Shown here: piece by piece, positions 16,391-25,907 of the stretch
Numbering within the stretch: position 1 is the stretch's first letter
Layout: each line of letters begins with the position of its first letter
The notes under the pieces: generated by a model
Database searches by the model: none
Seen by the model: only the letters and a program-made list of their open reading frames with translations
What the model was told of the DNA's origin: nothing
Made by a program: the position numbers and the translations under genes
Origin: an uncultured Elioraea sp.
GTDB taxonomy: Bacteria > Pseudomonadota > Alphaproteobacteria > Acetobacterales > Acetobacteraceae
NCBI GenBank assembly: GCA_938010425.1
Contig: CALLUO010000029.1
Location: 1 to 57,013 of the forward strand
DNA: 57,013 bases
Reading direction: 5' to 3'

Positions 16391-16850
16391 TCAGTCGGTC
16401 GCCGCCCAGGACACGCCCAGGACAGGATCAGCGCCGCCTCGCCCGGCATCCCGTCTGGGGAAAACAGTGATGATCACCGTCACATGGTAGCCCTCGCCCT
16501 TCAGCCTTTCGCGCCAAACGTGTGCGAGCTCGGCGGGAAGGCCGGTCAGCGTATCGGGCCAGTTTGGCTCGTTGTTGTTGATCGCCCGTCCCTTGTCGGT
16601 GGTCAGTTCGATCGGAAAGCGCATCAATTCGAGTTCGAGCGCGCCAGCTGCCACGGCATGGCAGACCATGTCTCGGCTTCGTTCGCTTCTCTCCTCGTCG
16701 AGGCTGGCCGCCGTGAGCGCCTCGATCTCGGCCTCGCGCGCTGCGGCGAGGCTGCTTCGGCCTCAGCCTGCGCCTGCTGCGCGCATTCGGCCTCGCGCGC
16801 GGCGGCTTCCGCACGCAGGTCGGCGGCGGACGGAATCGGTCAAGCGTTTG
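16391..16850 (-). pseudogene. Frameshifted coiled-coil protein gene
   Basis: An intact 92-codon frame runs 16669-16391 (GALELELMRFPIELTTDKGR, then EPNWPDTLTGLPAELAHVWR and EGYHVTVIITVF). Its upstream continuation is a helical, Ala/Glu-rich stretch: AAREAEIEALTAASLDEERS in the same frame and DLRAEAAAREAECAQQAQAE in another, so a single-base change near 16745 splits one older gene. Stops block both pieces upstream. The C-terminal part could still be expressed from the ATG at 16669. No family recognised; the VTVIITVFP end recalls short DUF proteins. Bases 16314-16390 and 16851-17055 hold no gene that I can support. Confidence 0.5.
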
Positions 16851-17055
16851 GCTCCGGCCTCGGGGCAGTGCTTCTCCGTTGCTGTGCGGCACATAGATAG
16901 CAGAGGTGCTGCAGATAGCACGGGGGACGCTGCAGCACCATCGCGCGCCCCAATCGGCCAGGCGAGTTGCGGCGTGCTGAGACAGATCCTGTTTACCGTT
17001 CCTTCATTGCAGTCTGGGAACGCTTGCCGGGTCGCTTCAAGAGAAGGCCCCGGCC

Positions 17056-17784
17056 ATGCGGCGCGCACTTCCGGCCCTCGTGCTGCTCCTCGCCTCGGCC
17101 TGAACGTCCCTGCCGGGACGCGAAGCCGCGAATACGCCGGCAGAATATGTGGCGCGCATGTCCTACGCTGCCATGGTCATCGGCGCCCCGCCGCTCTTTG
17201 GCGTTCTCGGCTCCTCTGTCGCGATCGACGACCGGCATGTCATCACCAACGCGCATGTGCTGCGTGTCGCAGGCTTGACCGTGAACAACGTGACTTTGGT
17301 GCGCGACGATGGCGCGCGCGCCCTGGCCAGCGTCGTTGCGCGAAGCCCGGTGATGGACCTCGCCGTATTGCGCATACCACAGGGCTTCCTCGTCCCCGCT
17401 TCTTTTTCGCCGCGCTCGCCCAGCCGGCATGAACCGGTTTGGGCTGCCGGCACCACAGCGCTTGGTCCTCGCGTCGCCGTCGGAAAGGTGATGGTTCCGC
17501 ACGCCAGCCTGGCTGCGTTCGGCGAGGGGTTCACCGCCCGGCTCGGCGCCCTCATGGGATACTCAGGCGGACCGGTGGTCGGCCGAGACGGCGCGGTGGT
17601 CGGGCTTACTACAGCGCTCGTCAGCCCAGGACTGGCGCCGGTGCTCGCGGCGCTGACGGGCACCGACCTGCAGGGCCTGCTGGCCAAGGACGGGCGCGAG
17701 GTGTTCGTGCTGGGCATCGGGCCGGCTCTGGCCGAAGCACAGCGCCTGATCGCAGAGGCCGAGCTGGTCGCGTCCCGGCCGTAA
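17056..17784 (+). CDS. Trypsin-like serine protease with TGA at its lipobox cysteine
   Basis: Reading from the ATG at 17056 gives a lipoprotein signal (MRRALPALVLLLASA) whose next codon, where the lipobox Cys should be, is TGA (17101-17103); the frame then continues to 17784. The body is a chymotrypsin-fold protease: His67 in ITNAHVL, Asp101 in VMDLAVLRI and Ser170 in GYSGGPVV form a complete triad. An AGAAGG ribosome-binding site eight bases before 17056 supports that start; a downstream start at GTG 17149 gives an unexported 211-residue protein. The likeliest explanation is a nonsense mutation (TGC or TGT to TGA) or a base-calling error. No export signal remains in the shorter form. Confidence 0.7.
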
Positions 17785-18137
17785 GCGCGTTACGGCGAAG
17801 GCCTGTCGGCGACCGCGGCAAACGGTCAGTCCGGCGCGCGCTCACCGTCAATCTGCGTCGCGACCCCCTCGGCCGGCGCCTTGCCGAGGCCACTCGCTGC
17901 ACCGGCTTGGCGCCACGCGGGCGGCTGGAAAGAGGCACCGACGTCATGCCGTGCTCCCTCGCGCGGGGGGGGGGGGACGGCCGCGCCGCCATGCGCGAAA
18001 CAGCAAGCTCATCGTCGCTCCTGCCCCGCCAGCACTCGGCCAGCCCGCGAAGGGTGGAAGACAAGGGGGGTTGGCGGGCAGGCCGTCATGGGCACATTCT
18101 ATTTATCCAGCATCGCGCCATCTGCGGGAGAGAAAGG
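17785..18137. other. Gene-free stretch with a G12 homopolymer
   Basis: 353 bases between the protease and the CoxL-like gene. No frame shows a credible protein. It contains a run of 12 G at 17965-17976 on the plus strand. GAGAAAGG at 18128-18135 is the ribosome-binding site of the next gene. The rest looks like ordinary spacer; the promoter of the CoxL-like gene is presumably here but I cannot point to it. Confidence 0.6.
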
Positions 18138-20462
18138 ATGAAGTTCGGCCTCAGCCAGTCCACGCGCCGGGTCGAAGACCCGAGGCTGTTGCGTGGTGCC
18201 GGCCTCTATGCCGACGATCTCGCCTTACCCGGGCAAGCGTTCGGGGTGGTCCTGCGCAGCCCGCACGCCCATGCCAGAATCCGTGGCATCGACACCTCGG
18301 CCGCGAAGGCCATTCCTGGCGTGCTTGCCGTCTTTACCGGCGCCGATCTCGCCGCTGCCGGTCTCGGCCCCGTCCCCTGCGCGATCCCGCTGAAGAACCG
18401 CGACGGCACGCCGCGGGCGGAAACGCCGCGCCCGGCCCTGGCCGTCGATCGTGTCCGCCATGTTGGCGATCCTGTCGCCTTCGTCGTCGCCGAGACGCCA
18501 AAAGCCGCCAAGGACGGGGCTGAGGCGGTGGTGGTCGACTACGAACCGCTGCCTGCCGTCACCGACCTCGCCGCCGCGCATGATCCGGCTGCGCCGCGCG
18601 TGTGGGAGACCATTCCCAGCAATCTCTGCTTCGACTGGGAGACCGGAGACCGCGCTGAGACCGAACGGCTGTTCGCCGAAGCCGCCCACGTCACCCGGCT
18701 GACGGTGATCAACAACCGGGTCGTCGTCGCCTCGATGGAGGGGCGGGTCGCGATCGGGGAGTACGATGCGACAACGGAACGCTTCACCCTGCATGCCAAC
18801 ACGCAAGGGGCATGGCTGGTGAAGCGGCTGCTCGCCGAAGAGGTGTTCCACCTGCCGCAGGACCGTTTCCGCGTCGTCACCAACGACGTCGGCGGCGGCT
18901 TCGGCATGAAGCTGTTCGTCTATCCCGAGCACGTCATGGTCCTGTTCGCCGCCCGCGCGCTTGGTCGTCCCGTCAAGTGGACCTCGGAGCGGACGGAAGC
19001 CTTCCTTTCCGATACGCACGGACGCGACAACATCACGCTGGGCGAGCTTGCCCTCGACCGGGACGGCCGCTTCCTCGCGCTGCGCACCCGCACGCTCGCC
19101 AACATGGGGGCCTATCTCTCGACCTTCGGGCCGTTCATCCCGACTGGAGCGGGAACGAAGGTGCTCGCTTCGGTGTATGGCTTCCGCGCCGTCCATGCCC
19201 ATGTGCTCGGCATCCTCACCAACACGACACCGGTCGATGCGTATCGCGGCGCGGGTCGGCCGGAAGCCAATTACGTGGTCGAGCGGCTGATCGACCAAGC
19301 GGCGCGAGAGATGGGCATCGATCGCGTCGAGCTTCGCCGCCGCAACATGGTCCCTCCCACCGCCATGCCCTGGCGCACCCCAATCGGCGTGACCTACGAC
19401 AGTGGCGAGTTCGCCACTGTGCTTGACGCCGCATTGGCCAGGGCGGACTGGCACGGGTTTGCGCGGCGGCGGGAGGAGGCGGCGCGACGCGGTAGGAAGC
19501 GCGGCATTGGGCTCGCCTACTATCTCGAGGCCACAGGCGGGGCACCGTCGGAGCGAGCGGAGATCCGCTTCAACGACGATGGCACCGTTGATGTGCTGGT
19601 CGGCACCCAATCCACCGGTCAGGGCCACGAGACCGCTTACGTGATGCTCACCGCGCACGAGCTCGGCATCCCGCCTCAGAAAATCCGCATCGTGCAGGGC
19701 GACTCGGACGCGATTCCAACAGGGGGCGGCACCGGTGGGGCGCGCAGCCTCTACTCGCAAGGCCAGGCCATCCTTGCCGCCGCAGCGAGCGTGATCGAAA
19801 AGGGCAAACAGGCTGCGGCCGAGCTCCTCGAGGTGGCGCCCTCTGACATCGCCTTCGAGGGCGGAACATTCTCCGTCGTCGGCACCGACCGACGCATCGG
19901 CATCCTCGACCTCGCCGCAACACAGCGCGCGCGCGCCAACGCGGGGCTTCCGGCCATGCCGCTCGATTCGGCGGAAGTGGCCAGCATCAATGCGCACACC
20001 TTCCCCAATGGTTGTCATGTGGCTGAGGTGGAGATCGACCCCGCGACAGGCAGGGTCGAGGTCGTGCGCTACACGGTCTGCGACGACATGGGCCACGTGC
20101 TCAACCCGCTGATTGTGCGCGGCCAGGTGCATGGAGGGGTGGCGCAGGGCATCGGCCAGGCGGTGCTGGAACGTACCGTGTATGACCCGGACAGCGGACA
20201 GCTCGTCTCAGGATCGTTCATGGACTACGGCATTCCGCGCGCTGACGACCTGCCCGATATCGACGTCGATCTGATCGAGATCCCCTGTACCACCAACCCT
20301 CTCGGCGTGAAGGGAGCGGGTGAAGCGGGCGCCGTCGGCAGCCCTCCCGCGGTGATCAACGCCGTGGTCGATGCGCTCGCCGATGAAGGGGTAACGCATA
20401 TCGACATGCCGGCGACACCGGAGCGGGTGTGGCGCGCGATCAGCAAAGCTAAGGCAGCTTGA
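18138..20462 (+). CDS. CoxL/XdhB-type molybdopterin-binding subunit of a molybdenum hydroxylase
   Basis: A 774-residue large subunit of the xanthine dehydrogenase/CO dehydrogenase family, which binds molybdenum cofactor and hydroxylates a substrate. It begins [20 protein letters not shown], with [14 protein letters not shown] in the middle. The residues 368-374 read AYRGAGR, the form II (putative) type, not the AYXCSFR of true CO dehydrogenase. The catalytic Glu is near residue 729 in [14 protein letters not shown]. No medium (FAD) or small (FeS) subunit gene is adjacent, although accessory genes lie 15 kb to the left. Substrate unknown; CO oxidation is unlikely without the CSFR motif. Confidence 0.9.
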   Translation: MKFGLSQSTRRVEDPRLLRGAGLYADDLALPGQAFGVVLRSPHAHARIRGIDTSAAKAIPGVLAVFTGADLAAAGLGPVPCAIPLKNRDGTPRAETPRPALAVDRVRHVGDPVAFVVAETPKAAKDGAEAVVVDYEPLPAVTDLAAAHDPAAPRVWETIPSNLCFDWETGDRAETERLFAEAAHVTRLTVINNRVVVASMEGRVAIGEYDATTERFTLHANTQGAWLVKRLLAEEVFHLPQDRFRVVTNDVGGGFGMKLFVYPEHVMVLFAARALGRPVKWTSERTEAFLSDTHGRDNITLGELALDRDGRFLALRTRTLANMGAYLSTFGPFIPTGAGTKVLASVYGFRAVHAHVLGILTNTTPVDAYRGAGRPEANYVVERLIDQAAREMGIDRVELRRRNMVPPTAMPWRTPIGVTYDSGEFATVLDAALARADWHGFARRREEAARRGRKRGIGLAYYLEATGGAPSERAEIRFNDDGTVDVLVGTQSTGQGHETAYVMLTAHELGIPPQKIRIVQGDSDAIPTGGGTGGARSLYSQGQAILAAAASVIEKGKQAAAELLEVAPSDIAFEGGTFSVVGTDRRIGILDLAATQRARANAGLPAMPLDSAEVASINAHTFPNGCHVAEVEIDPATGRVEVVRYTVCDDMGHVLNPLIVRGQVHGGVAQGIGQAVLERTVYDPDSGQLVSGSFMDYGIPRADDLPDIDVDLIEIPCTTNPLGVKGAGEAGAVGSPPAVINAVVDALADEGVTHIDMPATPERVWRAISKAKAA

Positions 20463-20591
20463 CGGAGGCGGCTGCCGCAACCCTGACGCAGGCCACTGGC
20501 CGCCTCGCCCGGGACAGGCCGCCCACACCGGCGCGAAGGCAGCCTCGCCCAGCCTCCGGACGCTGGTTCAGCTGAGCCTTCCGGGGTCGTC

Positions 20592-21545
20592 TCAGCCGGG
20601 CGTGACCGCCGGTGCCTTCGGCCTCAGTCCTAAGATATGGGCAATGGCATAGACCACGTCGGCACGGTTCAGCGTATAGAAGTGGAACTCGTCCACACCG
20701 GCCGCCTGCAGCCGCCGCACCTGCTCCGCCGCGACGACGGCAGCAACGAGCTTGCGCGTCTCCGGATCCTCTTCTAGCCCCTCGAAAAGACGCGAGAGCC
20801 AGCCGGGCACCGAGGCGCCACACATTGCGCTAAACCGCACCACCTGAGCGAAGTTGGTGACAGGGAGGATCCCCGGCACGATCGGCACCGTGATGCCGGC
20901 GGCCAAGCAGCGGTCGAGAAAGCGGAAAAAGAGGTCGGTGTCGAAGAAGTATTGGGTGATCGCCCGCACCGCACCCGCGTCGATCTTGCGCTTGAGATTG
21001 TCGAGATCTGCTTCGGGGCTCGTCGCCTGAGGGTGCGTCTCTGGATAGGCAGCAACCGAGATCTCGAACGGCGCGATCCGCTTCAGGCCCTCGACAAGGT
21101 CGGCAGCAAAGGCGTAACCATCCGGGCGCGGGACATAGGCCTTCTCCCCGGCCGGCGGGTCGCCGCGTAACGCCACGATGTGCCGCACACCCGCCTCCCA
21201 GTAGCTGCGCGCGATCTCATCGATTTCGGCCCGTGTGGCTCCGACACAGGTGAGGTGAGCGGCCGGGACAAGACTTGTCTCGGCAAGGATTCGCGTGACG
21301 GTCGCATGCGTGCGCTGCCGCGTAGAGCCGCCCGCGCCATAGGTGACAGAGACAAAGCGTGGGCCCAAGGGCTCGAGCCGACGGATGGCGGCCCAGAGCT
21401 GGGCCTCGAGATCGGCAGTTTTCGGCGGGAAAAACTCGAAGCTGAGCTTCGGCACGGGCAGGGTTGGGTCGCCAAGCGTAAGCCCCGCGGCACGGGGGCC
21501 GGCCGTCCAGCGCGCCAACACGGGGGTGGGATCGAATGGTCGCAT
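20592..21545 (-). CDS. metF: Methylenetetrahydrofolate reductase MetF
   Basis: A 317-residue TIM-barrel flavoprotein that reduces 5,10-methylene- to 5-methyltetrahydrofolate for methionine synthesis. It has the N-terminal SFEFFPPKT block with the catalytic-type Glu, then [33 protein letters not shown] and [10 protein letters not shown]. The later AYPETHPQA and [18 protein letters not shown] segments are also family-specific. Length is slightly above E. coli MetF (296) because of an N-terminal extension. It converges with the CoxL-like gene with 129 bases between stops; upstream lies the LutA-like gene on the same strand, 100 bases away. Confidence 0.95.
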   Translation of the reverse strand: MRPFDPTPVLARWTAGPRAAGLTLGDPTLPVPKLSFEFFPPKTADLEAQLWAAIRRLEPLGPRFVSVTYGAGGSTRQRTHATVTRILAETSLVPAAHLTCVGATRAEIDEIARSYWEAGVRHIVALRGDPPAGEKAYVPRPDGYAFAADLVEGLKRIAPFEISVAAYPETHPQATSPEADLDNLKRKIDAGAVRAITQYFFDTDLFFRFLDRCLAAGITVPIVPGILPVTNFAQVVRFSAMCGASVPGWLSRLFEGLEEDPETRKLVAAVVAAEQVRRLQAAGVDEFHFYTLNRADVVYAIAHILGLRPKAPAVTPG

Positions 21546-21645
21546 CGCCCTTCTCCTTCAGGGTTTTGAGCCGAACGACCGCGGGTCGTCCGCGCCTCCC
21601 CCAAAAACGCCTCCGCTGGACGGTTTGTCGAACGCCACCCCGCCC

Positions 21646-22428
21646 TCACCCGACCGCCGGATGCGCGATCGGCGGCACCGCGTTGGTCATGCCGGCGAGC
21701 ACCTCAGCGACATGGCGAACCTTCACGTCATCGCCAAGGCGCGCCAGACGACCCGCCAGGTTGAACAGGCAACCGAGGTCACCAGCAAGAAGTGTATCGG
21801 CGCCGGTGGCCCGGATGCTCTCCACCTTGTCGGAGACCATGCGCACTGAGATGTCAGGATACTTGACGCAAAACGTGCCGCCAAAACCGCAGCACACCTC
21901 GGCCTCTGCCATCTCACGCAAGGCGAGCCCGCAGACAGACAACAGCAACTGCCGCGGCTGACTCTTCACCCCCATCTCGCGCAGCCCCGAACACCCGTCG
22001 TGGTAGGTGACCGTGCCGTCATAGCGGGCTGACACCGCCGTCATCCCCATCACGTCGACCAGGAAAGAGACGAGCTCATACGTGCGTGCAGCAAGCCGTT
22101 CGGCACGGGCGCGCCAGTCTGGCTCGTCAGCGAAGACCTCCGGATAGTGGCGCGCCATCATGCCGCCGCAGGAGCCAGAGGGGACGACCACGTGATCGAA
22201 CGATTCGAACTGGACGATCACCCGACGGGCGAGATCCTTCGTGGTCTGCCGATCGCCCGAATTGTAAGCGGGCTGGCCGCAGCAGGTTTGCGGCAGCGGT
22301 ACGTCAACCCGGCAGCCGGCCTGTTCCAGAAGCCGGATTGCGGCGAAGCCCACCGTAGGCCGGAAGAGATCAACGAGACACGTGATGAACAGCCCAACCG
22401 TCGGCCCGGCCTGCGCCATAGTCCTCAT
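21646..22428 (-). CDS. LutA/GlcF-like cysteine-rich (CCG) protein
   Basis: A 260-residue protein with two CCG-type motifs of the LutA family: TCCGQPAYNSGD and VCCGFGGTFCVK, spaced like the Fe-S or heterodisulfide-type sites of lactate-utilisation and glycolate-oxidase subunits. The first block starts GLFITCLVDLFRPTVGFAAI. LutA with LutB and LutC oxidises lactate, but neither partner is present nearby, so its partner is unknown. Start at ATG 22428 overlaps the mltA stop (ATGA); the alternative ATG at 22419 is nine bases inside. Third gene of a coupled run 24385-21646. Confidence 0.87.
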   Translation of the reverse strand: MRTMAQAGPTVGLFITCLVDLFRPTVGFAAIRLLEQAGCRVDVPLPQTCCGQPAYNSGDRQTTKDLARRVIVQFESFDHVVVPSGSCGGMMARHYPEVFADEPDWRARAERLAARTYELVSFLVDVMGMTAVSARYDGTVTYHDGCSGLREMGVKSQPRQLLLSVCGLALREMAEAEVCCGFGGTFCVKYPDISVRMVSDKVESIRATGADTLLAGDLGCLFNLAGRLARLGDDVKVRHVAEVLAGMTNAVPPIAHPAVG

Positions 22429-23705
22429 CTCCTCTCGCCGCTGCTGGGGCCGACCGGCAGCAGCAGCCACCACAAACCGCGCTCGTTCATTCGCCCTGCC
22501 TGTTCCGCCGCCGCCTCACCCCAGCCCCAGAACAGGTCGCCGCGCACCGGCCCTCGAATCGCGGCCCCCGTGTCCTGGGCCAGTACGAGGCGGCGAAGTG
22601 GCGGTCCCTGCCCGGGCTGACGGCTGGAAAGCCAAAGCGGGATGCCCAGCGGGATGTGCTGCGGGTCAACCGCGATCGACCGGCCCGGAGTGAGTGGTAC
22701 GCCGAAGGAGCCGACCGGCCCCTCATTCGGGTTCAGGCCGCGCACTTCCCGGAAGAACACGTAGGAGGGATTGCGCTGCATCACCTCGCGCGCGTGCTGG
22801 GGGTTGGCGCGCAGCCAGGCCTTGATCGACTGCATGCTGACCTGATCGAGAGTCATGGCGCCGCGCTCGACCAGCACTCGGCCGATCGGAACGTAGGGAT
22901 GGCCATTGTGGCCGGCGAAGCCGACGCGCATCAGCTCGCCATTGTCGAGCCACACCCGTCCCGCTCCTTGAATGTGCAGGAAGAACGCCTCGATCGGATC
23001 ATCGAGCCAGACAAGTTCGAGCCGCCTACCGTCGAGGGCACCCTGCTCGATCTCTGCCCGCGCGGGGTAGGGCACCAGCCGGCCCTCGACCAGCCGGCCT
23101 GCGGTCCGCCTCCCCGCGAGATCGGGCGCGAAGTCGCCAAGATCAACCGCAATGAGGTCGGATGGGCGGCGCAGCAACGGCACTTGGGAGGGGCTCCGCC
23201 GTGCGCGGCTGCCGGTCAGTTCAGGCTCAAAATAGCCGGTGAAGGTGCCAAACGGGTCGGGCGGCTGCGGCGTCGCGTTCTGCGCCAGCCAGGGGCGGAA
23301 GTGACGCTCGAAGAAGGCGCGTGCGGCCGCATGATCACCCGCCGGAAGCCGCGCGGACTCGGCACAGAGCGGCAGCCAGTCGGCGACACGACCAGCACGG
23401 GCCGCGGCCTCCTCTCCGCCGCCCATCGGCCGATCGGGAGGCAGGGTACGCAGGCGCGCGCAGCTGGCAGCGAAAGCGGGCAAAGCATCGGCGTGGTCAC
23501 CCTCTGCCCAGCCGGGAAGGTCGGTGAAGCTGGCCGGACGGAGCCCAAGCCGAGCGGGCGGCGGCTCGGGCACCGGTACCGGCACGGCCACGCAGCCGCC
23601 AACCAGAAGAAAAAGGGGGAAGGAGAGCAGGCCTCGTCGACGCTGCAGGCAGCGATGGAGCCCCCACCGCCATACTGACCAACGGCCCAACCGCGACCCC
23701 GTCAC
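22425..23705 (-). CDS. mltA: Membrane-bound lytic murein transglycosylase A
   Basis: A 426-residue MltA-type lipoprotein that cuts peptidoglycan with formation of anhydromuramic acid. An N-terminal hydrophobic run ends in LLVGGC, the lipobox. Middle part: FTGYFEPELTGSR and EAFFLHIQGAGRVW, with a C-terminal 3D domain (Asp-rich) having VLAQDTGAAIRGPVRGDLFW. The catalytic Asp is in AQDTG or RGDLF. GTG 23705 is chosen as start because it overlaps the upstream stop by GTGA; earlier ATG at 23732 overlaps more. Neighbour of the Tim44-like gene, a common alphaproteobacterial arrangement. Confidence 0.93.
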   Translation of the reverse strand: MTGSRLGRWSVWRWGLHRCLQRRRGLLSFPLFLLVGGCVAVPVPVPEPPPARLGLRPASFTDLPGWAEGDHADALPAFAASCARLRTLPPDRPMGGGEEAAARAGRVADWLPLCAESARLPAGDHAAARAFFERHFRPWLAQNATPQPPDPFGTFTGYFEPELTGSRARRSPSQVPLLRRPSDLIAVDLGDFAPDLAGRRTAGRLVEGRLVPYPARAEIEQGALDGRRLELVWLDDPIEAFFLHIQGAGRVWLDNGELMRVGFAGHNGHPYVPIGRVLVERGAMTLDQVSMQSIKAWLRANPQHAREVMQRNPSYVFFREVRGLNPNEGPVGSFGVPLTPGRSIAVDPQHIPLGIPLWLSSRQPGQGPPLRRLVLAQDTGAAIRGPVRGDLFWGWGEAAAEQAGRMNERGLWWLLLPVGPSSGERR

Positions 23706-24385
23706 TCGGAGCGGGTGCCGACCAGATGCCATACCGGGTCGGGTGAGGTGAGATCGCGCGCGAAGGACCAAATATCGACGAGTTCCGTCACCGCCTCGCT
23801 GCCGGCGACAATCGACCCGTCCGGAGCATAGGTCGCGCTGATCTGGTCGGAGACGAAACGAACCCCAATGGTGGCGAGCGTGCCGCGCAAGTCGGCCTCG
23901 AGGATCGACACTTCGCGGATGGCGACGATCTCCGTTCGCTGTCGTTCGCCCGCCTGCTCGCGGGCGGAGATGGCAGCCTCAAAGCCAGCGTAGACATCGG
24001 GCGCGAGCAGGCCACGCAGCGTGTCGCGATCGCCGCGTGCAAACGCCTCGACGATCATCCGGAATGCGCCCTCGGCGCCGTGCAGGAAAGCGACAGGGTC
24101 GAAAGTGGGATCGACAGCGTGCATGCGCGCAAGCGTGCGACCCACAGGCGTATCAGGGCCAGGGACGCCGCGCCCGGCTAGACCGGGCAGGGCCGGCGGG
24201 ATCAGAGCCTCCTCCCCCCGTGTGTCGATGGTCCGGGCGGCGGCCTCGCCTGCCCCGGTTGGCTCGATAGGCTGCGGCGGGCGCTCGAACCCCGTACGCC
24301 GACCCAGGATGGAGCGCAGCCTGAGGACCAAAAAGGCAGCCACCATTCCGAATAGGATAAGGTCGATGGGAAAGCCGCCGGTCAT
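23702..24385 (-). CDS. Tim44-like (TimA) domain protein
   Basis: A 227-residue protein with one N-terminal membrane helix (IDLILFGMVAAFLVLRLRSI), a proline-rich linker and a C-terminal Tim44-like domain (about residues 95-220, ending with DPVWHLVGTRSE). The domain folds like a cone that binds membrane or pre-proteins in mitochondria; the bacterial role is unsettled. Start ATG 24385 (MTGGFPIDL) is preferred over 24448. It is translationally coupled to mltA and lies, with secB nearby, in the classical alphaproteobacterial order. Confidence 0.9.
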   Translation of the reverse strand: MTGGFPIDLILFGMVAAFLVLRLRSILGRRTGFERPPQPIEPTGAGEAAARTIDTRGEEALIPPALPGLAGRGVPGPDTPVGRTLARMHAVDPTFDPVAFLHGAEGAFRMIVEAFARGDRDTLRGLLAPDVYAGFEAAISAREQAGERQRTEIVAIREVSILEADLRGTLATIGVRFVSDQISATYAPDGSIVAGSEAVTELVDIWSFARDLTSPDPVWHLVGTRSE

Positions 24386-24500
24386 TGCTTTCTGCCGTCC
24401 CGCATAACTTCCACATAGGGGAGGGGTCGGGCGGGCACAAGCGCGCAACGGGACGGGCTGACGCTTGCCCCGATCACCCCACGGCAGCTAAGGCCCCACC

Positions 24501-25058
24501 ATGATCCTGCTTCGCCACGGCCAATCGGCCTTCAACGCCGCCTTCACCGCCAACCGGGTCGATCCCGGCATCCCCGACCCGGGCTTGACCGAACTCGGCC
24601 GTGAGCAAGCGCGCGCAGCCGCCGAGGCGCTCAAGGGGGCGGGGCTCGCGCGGATCATCGTCAGCCCCTACTCGCGGGCACTAGAGACGGCGGCCATCGT
24701 CGCCGCCGCGCTCGGGCTGCCGGTGCTGGTCAATCCGATCGTGCGCGAACGCTGCGCCTTCTCCTGCGACATTGGGACCCCTGCCTCCGAGCTTGCGAGG
24801 CGCTGGCCCGATCTCGACTTTGGTCATTTGGAAGAGGTCTGGTGGCCTGCGAGGGAGGAAAGCGAAGCCGAGATCGAGGCGCGCGCTGCCCTCTTCCGCG
24901 CCGAGATGGCCGCACTCCCCGACTGGTCGGACACGCTCGTCGTCTCGCACTGGGGGTTCATCTTGGCCTTGACCGGAGAGCGGACGATGAACGGGCAGTG
25001 GCTGCGATGCGATCCTACCCGGCCTGGCCCCGCCCGCGTGCCATGGCTGATCGGCTGA
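24501..25058 (+). CDS. Histidine phosphatase family protein
   Basis: A 185-residue phosphoglycerate-mutase-like phosphatase. The catalytic signature LLRHGQSAFN holds the nucleophilic His, followed by ARIIVSPYSRALETA, and a second catalytic His in LVVSHWGF. Substrate is unknown: a general phosphatase or a small-molecule phosphatase. It is divergent from the Tim44-like gene and converges with the FAH-type gene nine bases away. Confidence 0.9.
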   Translation: MILLRHGQSAFNAAFTANRVDPGIPDPGLTELGREQARAAAEALKGAGLARIIVSPYSRALETAAIVAAALGLPVLVNPIVRERCAFSCDIGTPASELARRWPDLDFGHLEEVWWPAREESEAEIEARAALFRAEMAALPDWSDTLVVSHWGFILALTGERTMNGQWLRCDPTRPGPARVPWLIG

Positions 25059-25067
25059 TCGGCGCCG

Positions 25068-25760
25068 TCAGCCGGCGGCGTAGGTCACGGAGAGTTCACC
25101 GACCGTCGCGATCCGTCCCTCGAGCCGATCGCCCGGCCGCACCGGCCCGACCCCGGCCGGCGTGCCGGTCATGATCAGATCGCCCGGGGCCAGTTCGACG
25201 AGGCGAGAGAGATGGGAAATCGTTTCAGCAACTGACCAGATCTGCTCCGCAAGGTCGCCCGCTTGGCGGATTTCGCCGTTGACAGCGAGCACGATCGGCC
25301 CCCGGTCCGGGTGGCCGATGCGGCTTGCCGGCGCGATCGCCGACATCGGCGCCGAGCGATCAAAGCCCTTGCCCATTTCCCATGGCCGGGCGAGGCGTTT
25401 GGCCTCGGCTTGGCGGTCCCGCCGCGTCATGTCGAGCCCCACCGCATAGCCGAAAACATGCTCCAGGGCCGAGCCTGGCTCGATCGCGACACCCCCCTGC
25501 CCGATCGCGACCACGAGCTCGATCTCGTGTTGGAGATCTTCCGTTGCCATCGGGAAGGGGATCGTCGAGCCCGAAGCGACGATGGCATCCGCTGGCTTGG
25601 CAAAGAAAAAGGGCGGCTCGCGATCTGGATCGTGCCCCATTTCGCGCGCATGGTCAGCATAGTTGCGTCCAACGCACCAGATCCGGCGAACGGGAAAGAG
25701 CAGCTCGCTACCCAACACCGGCAAGGCGGGCGGCGGCGGCGGGTCGAACAGATAGGCCAA
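25068..25760 (-). CDS. Fumarylacetoacetate hydrolase family protein
   Basis: A 230-residue FAH-fold protein (hydrolase, isomerase or decarboxylase of a 2-oxo acid). The core reads IWCVGRNYADHAREMGHD near residue 25, FFFAKPADAIVASGS, HEIELVVAIG with metal-binding Glu, then LIMTGTPAGVGPVRPGD. TTG at 25760 is proposed as start because AAGGAG lies eight bases upstream and the length matches the family (about 230). An ATG at 25835 would add 25 unusual residues. Substrate unknown. It is divergent from secB. Confidence 0.87.
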   Translation of the reverse strand: MAYLFDPPPPPALPVLGSELLFPVRRIWCVGRNYADHAREMGHDPDREPPFFFAKPADAIVASGSTIPFPMATEDLQHEIELVVAIGQGGVAIEPGSALEHVFGYAVGLDMTRRDRQAEAKRLARPWEMGKGFDRSAPMSAIAPASRIGHPDRGPIVLAVNGEIRQAGDLAEQIWSVAETISHLSRLVELAPGDLIMTGTPAGVGPVRPGDRLEGRIATVGELSVTYAAG

Positions 25761-25907
25761 AGCGAGGTCTCCTTGATGTCGCTGGTTGATGTCGCTGGCG
25801 GCAGAGGAGGAGGGCCAGTACGGCGCGGCCGTCAATCATGGCCCGCTTGCCGCGCCGCGGCACGCCGTGCTAGCGCGCGCACACCGCAAAGACGAGGACT
25901 GATCCTG

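Noticed and set aside
17101-17103. TGA read as selenocysteine in the protease.
   Set aside because: Position matches the lipobox Cys, where a lipid anchor (not a redox residue) is needed, and I see no SECIS-like stem right after it. A nonsense mutation is simpler.
17439-18137. A long plus-strand open frame joining the protease region to the CoxL-like gene, suggesting a fusion protein of about 1000 residues.
   Set aside because: The upstream part is a shadow frame of the protease gene and Arg/Gly-rich; the conserved CoxL start is at ATG 18138 with a ribosome-binding site.
18138-20462. Calling the large subunit a true CO dehydrogenase.
   Set aside because: The active-site loop reads AYRGAGR, not AYXCSFR, and no coxM or coxS gene is adjacent.
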